Source: Streptomyces ossamyceticus
GTDB lineage: Bacteria > Actinomycetota > Actinomycetes > Streptomycetales > Streptomycetaceae
DNA length: 34,386 bases
Assembly (NCBI RefSeq): GCF_001418475.1
Contig: NZ_LIQX01000031.1
Coordinates: 1 to 34,386 of the forward strand
Direction of reading: 5' to 3'
Part shown: one piece after another, positions 7,672-14,418 of the stretch
Numbering within the stretch: the stretch's first letter is position 1
Layout of the letters: the number at the start of each line of letters is the position of its first letter
Translations under genes and position numbers: made by a program
The notes under the pieces: model-generated
The model's database searches: none
Told to the model about the DNA's origin: nothing
Seen by the model: only the letters and a program-made list of their open reading frames with translations

Positions 7672-8916
7672 ATGCAACGCCATGTAATCCTGGTCGATCC
7701 CTATTCCGAGGCCGCCGAGTTCGCCAACGCCTTCCGGGCGCGGGGGGTTGCGTCGGTGGCGATCCTGAGCACACCGGCACCGCTCAAGTCCTACTTGCAC
7801 GGCTGGAAGCCGGAGTCCTTCAGCGCGACCCATTTCCATGACGGCGACTTCGCGAAGCTGGTGGAAACCGTGCGCGGTTACGACCCCGTCGCCGTCATCC
7901 CCGGCAACGAGCACGCGGTCAGGCTCGTGGACGCGCTCGTCGAGGAGCTGTTCCCCGGCACGGGCAACGTGCCCGAACTCTCCGCCGCCCGCCGCGACAA
8001 GTGGCCCATGGCCCAGGCCGTGGCGAGCGCGGGCATCCCCCATCTGCGGACGTTCGCCGCCGGGACCGAGGAGGAGGCGGCCGACTGGCTGCGGGAGACC
8101 GGCCTGGAGGGGCAGGCACTGGTGCTCAAGCCCCGGTGCAGCGGCGGCACGGACGGCGTGCACAAGGTGGAGGCGGGCGAGGACTGGCGGCTTCCGTTCA
8201 GGCGGCTGCTGGGCTCGGTCAACATGTTCGACCTGACCAACGACAGCATCCTCGTCCAGGAGTTCGCGTCGGGAACCGAGTTCGTCGTCGACACCTACTC
8301 CGTCGACGGGGAACTGGGGCTGGTGGCGGTGGTCCGGTACAGCAAGTCGGCCCGCGGCGCCCGCATCGGGGTCTATGACGCCGAGGACTACCTCCTTCCC
8401 GAGGACCCGCTGGTCAAGGTGCTGGAGACGTACACGCGCCAGGTCGCCGAGGCCGTCGGCATCCGTACGGGGTGCACCCACACCGAGATCATGCTGACGG
8501 ACGAGGGACCCCGCCTGATCGAGATCGCGGCGCGCCTCGACGGCGGCTGTGCGCAGCAGGCCGCGCGGCTCGCGACGGGTGACTCCCAGATCGACCGCAC
8601 CGTGCGGCACCATCTGGACTCGGCGTTCAGCCCCGGCTACGAGATCGTGCAGCCCACCCGGGTGGCCTGGCTCTCCGCGGCGAACAGCGGGATCATGCGG
8701 AACGCGGAGGTCCTGGACTCACTGCGCGACCTGGCCTCGTTCCAGAAGCTGGGCTGCCGCTACCCGAACGGCTCCCGGGTCCCGAAGACGGAGGACCTCT
8801 TCACCACGCTCGGCTGGGTCCTGCTCTCCACCCCCGACCAGGACGTCCTCGACGAGGACACCCAGCGGGTACGCGAGATCGAGGCCAAGGTGGAGATCGA
8901 GCCGCTCGACCCGTAG
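7672..8916 (+). CDS. ATP-grasp ligase (amino-acid/peptide ligase-like)
   Basis: 414 aa, ATG at 7672 preceded by AGAAGGGGAAG. The N-terminal pre-ATP-grasp domain has VILVDPYSEA and VIPGNEHAV. The ATP-binding glycine-rich region is VLKPRCSGGTDGVHKV (about 150-165). The metal/phosphate segment LIEIAARLDGG lies near residue 285. ATP-grasp enzymes activate a carboxylate as an acyl phosphate and couple it to an amine; the closest functional types I recognise are BacD/DdaF-like amino-acid ligases that form dipeptides. It is 69 bp behind the exporter gene and probably co-transcribed with it. It could join an aspartate-derived amino acid to a partner, or act on the product of the peptide operon; sequence alone cannot decide. 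Confidence 0.9.
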   Translation: MQRHVILVDPYSEAAEFANAFRARGVASVAILSTPAPLKSYLHGWKPESFSATHFHDGDFAKLVETVRGYDPVAVIPGNEHAVRLVDALVEELFPGTGNVPELSAARRDKWPMAQAVASAGIPHLRTFAAGTEEEAADWLRETGLEGQALVLKPRCSGGTDGVHKVEAGEDWRLPFRRLLGSVNMFDLTNDSILVQEFASGTEFVVDTYSVDGELGLVAVVRYSKSARGARIGVYDAEDYLLPEDPLVKVLETYTRQVAEAVGIRTGCTHTEIMLTDEGPRLIEIAARLDGGCAQQAARLATGDSQIDRTVRHHLDSAFSPGYEIVQPTRVAWLSAANSGIMRNAEVLDSLRDLASFQKLGCRYPNGSRVPKTEDLFTTLGWVLLSTPDQDVLDEDTQRVREIEAKVEIEPLDP

Positions 8917-8938
8917 GCGCCACCGAATGACCGAAACG

Positions 8939-8979
8939 CCGAACCTCCCGCAGTCGTCGGCGGACTGCGGGAGGTTCGG
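8939..8979. terminator. Bidirectional terminator hairpin between convergent genes
   Basis: A perfect 17-bp stem (8939-8955 with 8963-8979) encloses the 7-nt loop gtcggcg. It lies between the ATP-grasp stop (8916) and the stop of the convergent M14-like gene (9002), as expected for a shared terminator. Confidence 0.9.
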
Positions 8980-9001
8980 GGTTGCCGCGGTGCTCGACGC
9001 G

Positions 9002-10111
9002 TCAGCCGTGCTCGCCGGGCTTGGCGTCGGCGAGGCCGATGAGGGCCTGGTCGAACACCTCACGCGCCCTTCGGAGGACCTGTTCGCGCCAGCGGGCGTC
9101 GTCGGCGGGGCAGAAGGCGTCCCGGATCAGCCGCTTGAGGCCGGAGCGGACGGCGTCGGCCGGCGTGTGGTGCCGGTGCAGCCATGTGTCGGCGCACAGG
9201 GCCAGCAGTACCTCGGGGCCTGGCTGGGTGCCGAACTCCAGGGTGATCGCGGTCAGTCGGCTGTCGGCGCCGATGCCGTCGGCCACCGCGGTCGCCGTGT
9301 TGCCGACGATGGGTGTGGAGGACGAGGTGCCGTGCTCCGAGGCCGTCAGCGCGTCGCCGTACCAGCGGCGGGCCCGTTGGTGGGCGTCGGCGTCACGGCC
9401 GCCGCGGAAGATGGGTTCGCCGACACCGCGTTCGCCGAGCCCGGTGTGCAGATCGATGTAGCCGATGTGGGCGGCGCCGGTGATCTGCTCGGCCACCACC
9501 GTCTCGAACACGCGCCGGGACCAGGTCGGGGCGCTCCCGCCGTGGAAGAGGCCGTCGGGGTGGCGGTACTGGCCCCGGGTCACGGCCTCCTGAAGGCGTT
9601 GCGGGCCGAGTTCGTCGCGCAGCGCGGTGAGGTTCGCGACCAGCTCGCCGGGGTCGAACGCGGCGGCGTCCGGCGGGACCAGCGTGCGGTGCACGGCGTC
9701 GTAGGCGCCGTTGTGCGGCGGGGCGTCGTGGTCGACGAAGTTCCGGTTGAGGTCGACGTTGTCCTCGTTGACCCGACGCAGATAGGCGAAGCCGTACGGG
9801 TTGAGGGCGTGGACGAGCAGGACGCCGGTGGTGGGTCCGGCGGCGGCCTCGGCGAGACCTTCGCGGAGCAGGATCCGGGTCTGACAGGCCGAACCGCAGA
9901 AGCCCTCGATGCCGTGGGTCCCGGACACCGTCACCAGGAGCTTCACCGGATCGGGTGGCCCCAGGTAGGCGGTGTCGACGGCGAGTTCGCCGCCGTCGGG
10001 CCCCCGGTGTCCGGGCAGGACGAAGGTCCTCAGCCGTGCGCCCGCCGCCTCCGCGGCGCCCAGGAAGTCGGCGCGTGCCCGGGAGTAGTCGTGCGGAAAT
10101 GCGTCCGACAT
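9002..10111 (-). CDS. M14-like zinc carboxypeptidase, DUF2817 family
   Basis: 369 aa, ATG at 10111 preceded by GTGAGG. The M14 zinc site is present: HxxE in GTHGIEG (His66, Glu69), the carboxylate-binding block NVDLNRNF (Asn122, Arg123), third ligand His222 in YIDLHTGLG and the catalytic Glu292 in LEFGTQ. There is no signal peptide, so it should be cytoplasmic. M14 enzymes remove C-terminal residues or hydrolyse related amides. It is separated from the peptide operon by a strong terminator and 270 bp, and so has its own promoter. A role in trimming the modified 18-residue peptide or in processing the ATP-grasp product is inferred from position. The Zn ligands are complete, so activity is likely. 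Confidence 0.88.
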   Translation of the reverse strand: MSDAFPHDYSRARADFLGAAEAAGARLRTFVLPGHRGPDGGELAVDTAYLGPPDPVKLLVTVSGTHGIEGFCGSACQTRILLREGLAEAAAGPTTGVLLVHALNPYGFAYLRRVNEDNVDLNRNFVDHDAPPHNGAYDAVHRTLVPPDAAAFDPGELVANLTALRDELGPQRLQEAVTRGQYRHPDGLFHGGSAPTWSRRVFETVVAEQITGAAHIGYIDLHTGLGERGVGEPIFRGGRDADAHQRARRWYGDALTASEHGTSSSTPIVGNTATAVADGIGADSRLTAITLEFGTQPGPEVLLALCADTWLHRHHTPADAVRSGLKRLIRDAFCPADDARWREQVLRRAREVFDQALIGLADAKPGEHG

Positions 10112-10142
10112 GGTGCCTCACGATCGGTGGAGTGCCGGGTGT

Positions 10143-10208
10143 GGGATGACGTACGGCCGATGCAGGGGTGACATACGGCCGACGCACGGGTGACGTACGG
10201 ACGCCCAG
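10143..10208. repeat. 22-bp tandem repeat, three copies
   Basis: Three contiguous 22-bp units occupy 10143-10164, 10165-10186 and 10187-10208, with consensus core GGGTGACGTACGGCCGACGC. They lie upstream of the M14-like gene, in the leftward promoter region. The period of about two helical turns would place repeated sites on the same DNA face. Confidence 0.75.
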
Positions 10209-10254
10209 AGGCCGCACACATACGCAGCCATCGCACAGCCGCGCGAACAAGTAC

Positions 10255-10330
10255 CCGACGCCGACCGCATGGACGGGTGCCCGACGCCGGCCGCATGGAC
10301 GGGTGCCCGACGCCGGCCGCACGACCAGGC
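10255..10330. repeat. 26-bp tandem repeat, about 2.9 copies
   Basis: Units at 10255-10280 and 10281-10306 differ by one base, and a partial third covers 10307-10330. The core is CCGACGCCGGCCGCATGGAC. It is a second, unrelated tandem array in the same 270-bp non-coding gap; I see no ORF or RNA fold that needs it. Confidence 0.7.
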
Positions 10331-10370
10331 CACCGGGCCCGGAGCCTTGTCAGGGCGCCGGGCCCGGTGG
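10330..10370. terminator. Terminator of the peptide operon
   Basis: A perfect 13-bp stem (10330-10342 with 10358-10370) with a 15-nt loop begins 12 bp beyond the stop of the GNAT-like gene. It marks the 3' end of the leftward operon that contains the 18-codon gene. Confidence 0.85.
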
Positions 10371-10381
10371 GCGAGGAGGTG

Positions 10382-11149
10382 TCAGCGGCGGGCGGAGGGC
10401 GCCGGCAGCCCCAGGGCGGTGAGGATCGAGTGCGCCCCGGCCTGTGTCGGCACGTGCAGCAGGCACAGCACCCGGTCTCCCGGTCGCGTGTGCTCGGCGA
10501 AGTACCGGTTGGCGTCGGGCGCGTGGCTCAGGGGCCGCTCCCGGTACAGGTCGACCGGACGGCCTATGCCGGGAACCACCCCCCGTGCGGGGTCGAAGGC
10601 CGCTCCGGGGGCGAGCGCCTCGGCCACCTCCGCCGCCAGGGCCTCCCCGTTGTCGTCCTTGCCCGCGAGATCCGGGTACATGGTGATGTCCGGATGACCG
10701 CTGAACGCCGCCATCGCGCAGTGCACCACGGGGTTGTACGTCTTGAGCGCGATCACCTCGGGGAACGGGTGGCCCTCGGCCAGCAGCCGGTCGAAGTGGA
10801 GGGCCCAGCTCTCCTTGAAGACCGAGCCGTTGCGGTACGCGTCCCCCACGAACTGGATCATGATGTGCAGGCAGGGCCGCCCCGAGGGGATCTCCGCCCA
10901 CCGCGAGGTGAGCAGCGCGACGACCCGGTCCCGCTCCCGGTCCACCCCGACGATCACGTGATCGGCCTCGGTCAACATGTCCCGCCGGAGCGTGAACAAC
11001 TGACGGGTGTGCAGGCCCGGCATGGCGAGGACCAGGCCGTCCACGATCCACTTCTCGGTCTCGGTCGGCAGCTCCCGGCCGGGCGGCAGGGCCAGCACCT
11101 CGACCCTCCGCCGCCCGTCGGGCCGCTTGCCGCGGTCGTCGTCGGCCAC
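10382..11149 (-). CDS. GNAT-like acyltransferase domain protein, last gene of the peptide operon
   Basis: 255 aa from the GTG at 11149, 14 nt after the oxidase gene's stop; the frame is open far upstream but that part is antisense-type noise inside the neighbouring genes. The middle of the protein resembles a GNAT fold: HVIVGVDRERDRVVALLTS (beta strands), CLHIMIQFVGDAYRNGSVF in place of the V-x-P-x-x-R-G acetyl-CoA loop, then KTYNPVVHCAMAAF like the usual NPxxxxxYxxxGF helix. The canonical Q/RxxGxG/A pyrophosphate loop is not obvious, so it may bind a different acyl donor or be non-catalytic. The C-terminal 80 residues (RPLSHAPDANRYFAEH and onward) match nothing I recognise. Tight coupling to the oxidase implies a role in the same pathway. 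Confidence 0.7.
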   Translation of the reverse strand: MADDDRGKRPDGRRRVEVLALPPGRELPTETEKWIVDGLVLAMPGLHTRQLFTLRRDMLTEADHVIVGVDRERDRVVALLTSRWAEIPSGRPCLHIMIQFVGDAYRNGSVFKESWALHFDRLLAEGHPFPEVIALKTYNPVVHCAMAAFSGHPDITMYPDLAGKDDNGEALAAEVAEALAPGAAFDPARGVVPGIGRPVDLYRERPLSHAPDANRYFAEHTRPGDRVLCLLHVPTQAGAHSILTALGLPAPSARR

Positions 11150-11160
11150 CGCGGCCCCGC

Positions 11161-11889
11161 TCAGGCCTCGGCCGCGGTGGGCAGCGGTATCTGCGCGTCG
11201 CTCCTGCCGATCACGGTGAGCTGGTGCAGCTCCACGAAGTACAGCTTCCACAGCCAGTAGATGTGGTTGAGGTGCTCGACGACCTTCTGCTCCTCGGCGT
11301 CCGACGTGATCAGCGTGGACAGCACCCGCCACACGAAGTCGTCGTGGTCGTCGTCGAGGTCGGTGTTGACGTGGGCGCGGGCCCCCTTGACGTTGTCCTC
11401 GCCGAGGACGTCGCCCAGGTTGTCCAGCCACTCGGGCTGGGTGCGAGTGGTGACGTACTCCACGAAGTACACGCTGGTGATCAGCGCCAGCGGGCTGTCC
11501 TCGAACTCCATGCCGTACTGGAGGTATCCGGTCAGCAGTTTGGTGGAGAGCAGCGGTTCCGTGGCGTAGATCTGGTCCTTGGTGACGCCGACCTTGGCGA
11601 GGTCGGCGGCGAACAGCCGGTCGTGCAGCATCTCGTCGTCGGTGTAGTGCGCCCACGCCTTGGCCTGCACCGGGTCCACCTTGGTGAAGTACTTGATGGC
11701 CAGCGCGTCCACGGTCCGCTTGCGGCGCAGCCGCAGGATCGTCTCGATGTTGTGGCGCTTGTAGTAGTCGAGGTTCAGCTCGGAGGAGTTCTTCTGGTGC
11801 TGGGCGTAGGGGACCGTCTCGTAGAAGTCCTTGATGAAGGTGTCGAGGATCGCGTCGACCTTCTTGCGCAGTTCCGGGTTGATCGTCAT
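11161..11889 (-). CDS. Heme-oxygenase-like putative diiron oxidase (PqqC/CADD/TenA-fold)
   Basis: 242 aa. The ATG at 11889 is chosen over 11898 because AAGGAGGG sits directly against the latter but 9 nt from the former. All-helical sequence of the length of PqqC. Candidate metal ligands are Glu86 and His89 in HYTDDEMLHD, Glu144 in YFVEY, and His173, Asp177 and His182 in RAHVNTDLDDDH, which resembles the E/H...E...H-x3-D...H pattern of heme-oxygenase-like diiron oxidases although the last His is shifted by two. The fold includes PqqC (cofactor-free oxidase of a peptide-derived precursor), CADD (makes p-aminobenzoate from its own Tyr) and UndA/BesC/SznF-type oxidases. The context next to an 18-residue Tyr-containing peptide suggests that the peptide is the substrate (inference). 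Confidence 0.8.
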   Translation of the reverse strand: MTINPELRKKVDAILDTFIKDFYETVPYAQHQKNSSELNLDYYKRHNIETILRLRRKRTVDALAIKYFTKVDPVQAKAWAHYTDDEMLHDRLFAADLAKVGVTKDQIYATEPLLSTKLLTGYLQYGMEFEDSPLALITSVYFVEYVTTRTQPEWLDNLGDVLGEDNVKGARAHVNTDLDDDHDDFVWRVLSTLITSDAEEQKVVEHLNHIYWLWKLYFVELHQLTVIGRSDAQIPLPTAAEA

Positions 11890-11910
11890 GGCGTGCATCC
11901 CTCCTTGGGG

Positions 11911-12999
11911 TCAGTGGCAGCCGCAGCTCGCGCTGGAGACGCGCTGCATCCGGCCTCGGCGTACCGCCTTGCGGGCGCCGAGGACGGCTGTTCCGTCCGC
12001 TGTCACCAGCGAGCTGCGGGGACACAGGAAGGCCAGGGCGAAGCGCGTGGCCGGCGTGATCCCCAGCCCGAGGTTCACGACGCCGCCGGTGGCGCCGTAC
12101 ACCTCGTTGGGGCCGCAGTTCGCCGGGATGATCTCCGTGGTGGTGTTGATCCCGAAGCCGAGCTCCCAGATGACGCGACAGCGCGGATCGTCGGTGAGGA
12201 GCTTCTCCAGCTCGACCGCCGCCGAGGTCGCGCCCGGTGTCTGCGGTGTGACGCCCTCGATGGTTCCGGCGGCGATGTGCAGCGTCACGGCGTGGGCTAC
12301 GAGCGGGGAGAGGGCTTCGAAGAGTCGTCGCTGGTCGGCGCCGTCGGCCGGGTCCTCGTGGCGGTGGACGATCGGCCATCCGCGCAGGGTCAGGTCCCCG
12401 TGGAGTCCGAGCAGCCGGGCGTCCGGTTCGAACGTGGTGATCTCCGCGGCGGTGACGCTCAGCTTCCCCGGGGGGAAGATCTGCTGATCGCCCGGTTCCA
12501 GGACGCCGGCCTGCTGGTTCCAGACACAGGCACCGGCTGTGTGGTCGAACTCGGCCTCGGTTCCGGAGACGTCGTCGACGATCGTCAGCCGGTCGCTGTC
12601 GCCCACCAGGTCGAAGAACTCCTCGGCGGCGCGGGTCTGCCGGGCCACGTCGGTGCGGGCGGCGGCGCGCAGGAAGTAACGGATGTGTTCGTCGGTGAGG
12701 GGCGTGGACCCGGCCGGCAGCACGGCCAGCCTGCGTCCGCCCAGCTCCTCGGGGGTCGGCGAGTCGAGAAACCGCCCGGGGCAGACCGCCAGCACGTGCG
12801 CGTCCTCGGGGACGCTCGTCGCGATCAGCTCGCCGAGGCGAGTGCCGGGCGGAAGCGTCAGGCGCAGGACACGGGAGCACCCGTCGCCCGCATTCAGGGA
12901 GATCGACTCGCCGCACTGCTCACTCGTGATCAGACAGAAATTCTCGACCGGCCCACCGAACTGACCGAAATCGCTTGTCGTGAGTTCCAGCGGCGGCAC
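11911..12999 (-). CDS. NicX/M29-like protein B, predicted pseudoenzyme paralogue
   Basis: 362 aa from the GTG at 12999, with GGAG 7 nt before it; the open frame continues upstream to 13167 through repeats and is rejected. It aligns end to end with protein A: both share an FCLIT block, an R(W/Y)FL/F(F)(L/E)SP block, VWNQQAG with DQQI, LRG(Y/W)PI, and WE(I/L)G with NEVYG. The residues that would bind metal are lost: A's Glu181 is Lys179 here, His310 is Asn309, and the HLD triad is ALA (Ala321, Ala323). Only the two Glu of WELG and NEVYG remain. The C-terminus ends in CGCH. It is probably a structural or peptide-binding partner of A rather than an enzyme (inference). It starts 22 bp upstream of the oxidase gene. 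Confidence 0.8.
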   Translation of the reverse strand: MPPLELTTSDFGQFGGPVENFCLITSEQCGESISLNAGDGCSRVLRLTLPPGTRLGELIATSVPEDAHVLAVCPGRFLDSPTPEELGGRRLAVLPAGSTPLTDEHIRYFLRAAARTDVARQTRAAEEFFDLVGDSDRLTIVDDVSGTEAEFDHTAGACVWNQQAGVLEPGDQQIFPPGKLSVTAAEITTFEPDARLLGLHGDLTLRGWPIVHRHEDPADGADQRRLFEALSPLVAHAVTLHIAAGTIEGVTPQTPGATSAAVELEKLLTDDPRCRVIWELGFGINTTTEIIPANCGPNEVYGATGGVVNLGLGITPATRFALAFLCPRSSLVTADGTAVLGARKAVRRGRMQRVSSASCGCH

Positions 13000-13019
13000 G
13001 GGCGCACTCCTAGAGAAGG

Positions 13020-13108
13020 CAGAATTTCTGGAAAGGGCAGAATTCCTGGAAAGGGCAGGACGCCCGAGAAAGCGCGGGACTCTCGGGCAGCACAGAATTC
13101 CTGGAAAG
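13020..13108. repeat. Three copies of a 16-nt repeat in the spacer before gene B
   Basis: CAGAATTCCTGGAAAG occurs at 13038-13053 and 13093-13108, and a one-base variant (CAGAATTTCTGGAAAG) at 13020-13035. The first two form a tandem at an 18-bp period. The element is much richer in A/T than its surroundings and contains the self-complementary GGAATTCC core. It fills the untranslated spacer between the hairpin and gene B. It may be an operator or mRNA-binding site, or simply slipped repeats. Confidence 0.75.
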
Positions 13109-13135
13109 TAAGCAGTCACGGAAAACAGGGTGAAC

Positions 13136-13170
13136 CCCGTGGCGGGGCATTGTGCCTGCCCCGCCACGGG
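13136..13170 (-). terminator. Perfect hairpin just after the 18-codon gene (attenuator/partial terminator)
   Basis: The arms 13136-13149 (CCCGTGGCGGGGCA) and 13157-13170 are perfectly complementary over 14 bp with a 7-nt loop. It starts 7 bp after the peptide stop codon. A hairpin in this place is common in ribosomal-peptide operons, where it stabilises the precursor mRNA and reduces expression of the downstream enzymes. Confidence 0.85.
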
Positions 13171-13177
13171 TCGGTAC

Positions 13178-13234
13178 TCAGCCCAGGAGCGTGCCCAGGT
13201 AGTTGCGGTTCTTCTGCACCTTGATCTTCTTCAT
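13178..13234 (-). CDS. 18-residue peptide gene, candidate RiPP or scaffold precursor
   Basis: ATG at 13234 to TGA at 13178-13180 encodes MKKIKVQKNRNYLGTLLG. The ribosome binding site AGGAGGTGA, almost fully complementary to the 16S anti-Shine-Dalgarno, lies 6 nt before the ATG and is the best in the window. The gene stands between the two NicX/M29-like paralogues and is followed at once by a perfect hairpin. The N-terminal half is Lys-rich (K2, K3, K5, K8) and could serve as a recognition sequence. The C-terminal half holds the only aromatic residue, Tyr12, and ends LGTLLG; there is no Cys or Asp/Glu. PqqA is a comparably small precursor whose Tyr is oxidised with help from a heme-oxygenase-fold enzyme. 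I recognise no described family. A translated leader or regulatory peptide is the alternative, but the position inside the operon and the strength of the RBS favour a product. Confidence 0.75.
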   Translation of the reverse strand: MKKIKVQKNRNYLGTLLG

Positions 13235-13301
13235 GGCGAGTCACCTCCTGTTGGTTGTATTTCCTTGCGTACACCCCACCGGGTCGCACGCCGGCGGTCC
13301 G

Positions 13302-14372
13302 CTATACGGCGGACACGACCCGCTCGACGGTGGGGTGGTCAGGGTGGCCGATCACCGCGACGCCGTTACTGGTCAGCACGCGGGTGTCGGGCGAGATGAT
13401 GTCCAGGTGGTACTGGGTGTACGGGGTCAGGCCGAGCCCGAAGTGCAGGCAGCCCTCCGTGCCTCCGTACACCTCGTTCATGGCGTGGTTGCCGGGCAGG
13501 ATGTCGTGCGAGACGTTGAGGGCGTGGCCGATCTCCCACACGATGCGGTAGCGGGAGTCCACCGCGAACATCTGCTCCAGCATCGCCACGGCCGGCGCCG
13601 CCCCGGCGTCGAGCGCCTTCAGGTGCCGGATCCTGCCGTCCTCGACGACGGCCTTGATCGCGTTGTCGCGCATCGCCCAGAGCTGGGAGTGGATACGGGC
13701 CTGGTCGCGCCGGGAGAAGGAGGGGGTGCCGTTGTGCAGGATCGGGTAGCCGCGCAGCGTGATCTCGCCCTCCAGCGGCAGCTTCAGGGCCTCGTCGAAC
13801 TCCCTGATCTCGACCGGCAGGACGCTGATCTCACCGGACGGGACGATCTGCTGGTCGCCCCAGTCCAGCGGCCCGGCCTGCTGGTTCCACACCAGACCCT
13901 CGCGCAGGTGGTCCAGGGTGGCCCGGGTGCCGTGCACCGGGTCGGCGTACACGAGGTGGTCGGCGTCCTCGGCGAGCTCGAAGAACGTGTCGCAGAACGC
14001 CGCCTGGTCGGCGGCCGACGTCCGCTCCATCACACCGAGGAAGTGCCGGATCTCGTCGAGCCCGGTGGGCGTGGAGTTGCACGCCATGCCCATGATCTTC
14101 CGCTGCCCCACCAGATCGGGGTCCGGTGACTCGAAGAACCTGTGCGGGGAGATCACCAGCACGTGCGCGGGTTCCGGAATCTTCTTCTCGAGGATTTCCT
14201 CGAAATTGTCGCCCGCGTCCAGCGTGATGGTCAGGTACTGCCGGTACTGCGCCGTCTCCTTGACTTCGATCCGATCGACCAGCTCGGAATTCGTGATCAG
14301 ACAGAAAGTGCTTCCGGTGGCTTCACCGAATTGGCTGAAGCGGCCGGGATCAATGGATATCTGCGCGGACAC
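13302..14372 (-). CDS. NicX/M29-like metalloprotein A, first gene of the peptide operon
   Basis: 356 aa from the GTG at 14372, which has GGGAG 5 nt upstream and matches the start of paralogue B. ATG codons at 14387 and 14417 are in frame, but 14417 falls in the predicted -10 region. The sequence resembles the fold shared by NicX (Fe(II) 2,5-dihydroxypyridine dioxygenase) and M29 aminopeptidases: the PSGEISVLPVE block (Glu181, compare xxPxGExxxxP), WEIG (Glu280), NEVYGGTEG (Glu300, Glu306), LHFGLG (His310) and YHLD (His322, Asp324). His310, His322 and Asp324 match the HHD iron triad of NicX; together with the Glu residues they also suit a dinuclear peptidase site. Either oxidative ring or bond cleavage or peptide trimming is possible. 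The 67-bp gap to the 18-codon gene indicates one transcript. Confidence 0.75.
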   Translation of the reverse strand: MSAQISIDPGRFSQFGEATGSTFCLITNSELVDRIEVKETAQYRQYLTITLDAGDNFEEILEKKIPEPAHVLVISPHRFFESPDPDLVGQRKIMGMACNSTPTGLDEIRHFLGVMERTSAADQAAFCDTFFELAEDADHLVYADPVHGTRATLDHLREGLVWNQQAGPLDWGDQQIVPSGEISVLPVEIREFDEALKLPLEGEITLRGYPILHNGTPSFSRRDQARIHSQLWAMRDNAIKAVVEDGRIRHLKALDAGAAPAVAMLEQMFAVDSRYRIVWEIGHALNVSHDILPGNHAMNEVYGGTEGCLHFGLGLTPYTQYHLDIISPDTRVLTSNGVAVIGHPDHPTVERVVSAV

Positions 14373-14418
14373 GATCACTCCCGTCATGACCTCTGCGTAT
14401 TTCCTCGCCGTGGTCATT

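Noticed and set aside
1..8916. Phosphonate pathway reading of the iron alcohol dehydrogenase and aldehyde dehydrogenase
   Set aside because: No PEP mutase or phosphonopyruvate decarboxylase is in the window, and the dehydrogenase resembles the ADHFE1/HOT branch rather than phosphonoacetaldehyde reductases.
10143..10330. CRISPR-like array
   Set aside because: Repeats are directly contiguous without unique spacers, and no cas genes are present.
11150..12916. Long upstream extension of the GNAT-like reading frame
   Set aside because: It lies antiparallel in frame to the oxidase and protein B genes and is very Arg/Pro-rich, as typical of shadow frames in high-GC DNA.
13000..13167. Upstream extension of protein B
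   Set aside because: The extension translates the 16-nt repeats and part of the hairpin. Paralogue A supports a start at the GTG at 12999, which also has GGAG in place.
10382..14417. Known RiPP class (lanthipeptide, lasso, thiopeptide, LAP, ranthipeptide)
   Set aside because: No LanB/C/M/L, lasso cyclase, YcaO, radical SAM enzyme or RRE-like protein was seen, and the peptide has no Cys and only one Thr.
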